Positions 6,227 through 6,566 of a stretch of DNA of 6,566 nt are shown here, piece by piece (the stretch's first letter is position 1; each line of letters begins with the position of its first letter). Source of the stretch: an uncultured Roseiflexaceae bacterium (GTDB taxonomy: Bacteria > Chloroflexota > Chloroflexia > Chloroflexales > Roseiflexaceae). The notes under the pieces are model-generated. The model was not told the DNA's origin, searched no databases, and was given only the letters and a program-made list of their open reading frames with translations. A program made the position numbers and the translations under genes. The stretch is taken from assembly GCA_903868295.1 (NCBI GenBank), contig CAIPUQ010000188.1, positions 1 through 6,566 of the forward strand. Reading direction: 5' to 3'.

Positions 6227-6566
6227 AGGCTGATTCGACAGAACGGTATCCACCCACCGAACCGGGGCTGAACGTATCTGCAAATGTTTGCAACAACGTA
6301 TTGACCATCGCATATTCTTCTTGGATCACCCTAAGCATGTGATCATGACCGAGCCCCGTCAGCACGTCAGAAATATCACTACTGCCGCGGGCGTGTATCT
6401 CGAGACAACGTAACTCCCGTGCCTCTGGAGCCTTGTATGCACGACGTACTTCGAGAGCCAAGACATCGAACCCAACATCCTCGTGGAAGAGCTTGCGCAA
6501 CGACGTCTGGATGGCCGATTGCAGCGTGCGGATGAGCTCATTGTCGTTGCGCTTGTCGGCTGGCGG
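6225..6566 (-). CDS. Unrecognised protein, C-terminal part, cut by the window edge
   Basis: The reading frame is open from the right window edge to a TAG at 6225-6227, giving at least 113 residues. I do not recognise the family. The sequence looks soluble and mixed alpha/beta, with no membrane segment, only one cysteine, and many Leu, Glu, Arg and Asp residues. The visible N-terminal part (ELIRTLQSAIQTSLRKLF) reads as an amphipathic helix. A middle stretch (GFDVLALEVRRAYK) is strand-like, and a later one (LRVIQEEYAMVNTLLQTFADTF) is helical. It ends in a glycine/serine-rich tail. The only start codon near the edge is a TTG at 6500, which lies inside the first helix and lacks a good Shine-Dalgarno, so the gene probably begins outside the window. 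It is 8 bases from lspA and shares its stop region with the lspA ribosome binding site, so the two are almost surely co-transcribed. It lacks the cysteine-rich zinc finger of DksA/TraR proteins, which often sit next to lspA. Confidence 0.7.
   Translation of the reverse strand, partial: PPADKRNDNELIRTLQSAIQTSLRKLFHEDVGFDVLALEVRRAYKAPEARELRCLEIHARGSSDISDVLTGLGHDHMLRVIQEEYAMVNTLLQTFADTFSPGSVGGYRSVESA

Noticed and set aside
1..6566. Mobile elements, CRISPR repeats, tRNA or rRNA genes, toxin-antitoxin or defence modules
   Set aside because: I found no transposase, terminal inverted repeats, regularly spaced repeats, or cloverleaf and rRNA sequence. The window is filled by ordinary housekeeping genes with gaps under 60 bases, so I see no novel system here.

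Overview
This window is a compact piece of a bacterial chromosome with moderately high GC content, roughly the mid-50s percent by eye. It carries housekeeping genes in two convergent blocks. A quinone-type dihydroorotate dehydrogenase, a lipoprotein signal peptidase, an S4-domain pseudouridine synthase and strong AGGAGG-type ribosome binding sites all say Bacteria. The phylum cannot be fixed from the sequence. The gene mix and protein style would fit Chloroflexota or a similar deep-branching lineage, but that is only an impression.

Plus-strand block (1-1570): the 3' nine-tenths of pyrD, cut by the left window edge, is followed after 30 bases by a complete pth. A strong 13-bp GC-rich hairpin at 1586-1619 lies between the two blocks and probably ends transcription from both sides.

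Minus-strand block (6566 down to 1629): six genes are packed as a probable operon. In transcription order they are an unrecognised ORF cut by the right edge, lspA (8-base gap), an rluD-type pseudouridine synthase (14-base overlap), nfo (29-base gap), an M24-family Xaa-Pro peptidase (11-base overlap, with its Shine-Dalgarno inside the end of nfo), and a GHMP sugar kinase of the HddA type (45-base gap containing a possible extended -10 promoter).

The functions are pyrimidine synthesis, rescue of peptidyl-tRNA, lipoprotein maturation, RNA modification, base-excision repair, peptide turnover and probably activation of a heptose for a surface glycan. They do not form one pathway, so the cluster looks like a growth-linked housekeeping operon rather than a specialised system. 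All six complete enzymes keep the expected catalytic residues, and the visible part of pyrD does too. I found no mobile element, CRISPR array, RNA gene or defence module. No gap between genes exceeds 60 bases. The least explained items are the partial ORF at the right edge, the specificity of the sugar kinase, and an apparent excess of the palindrome GCATGC.
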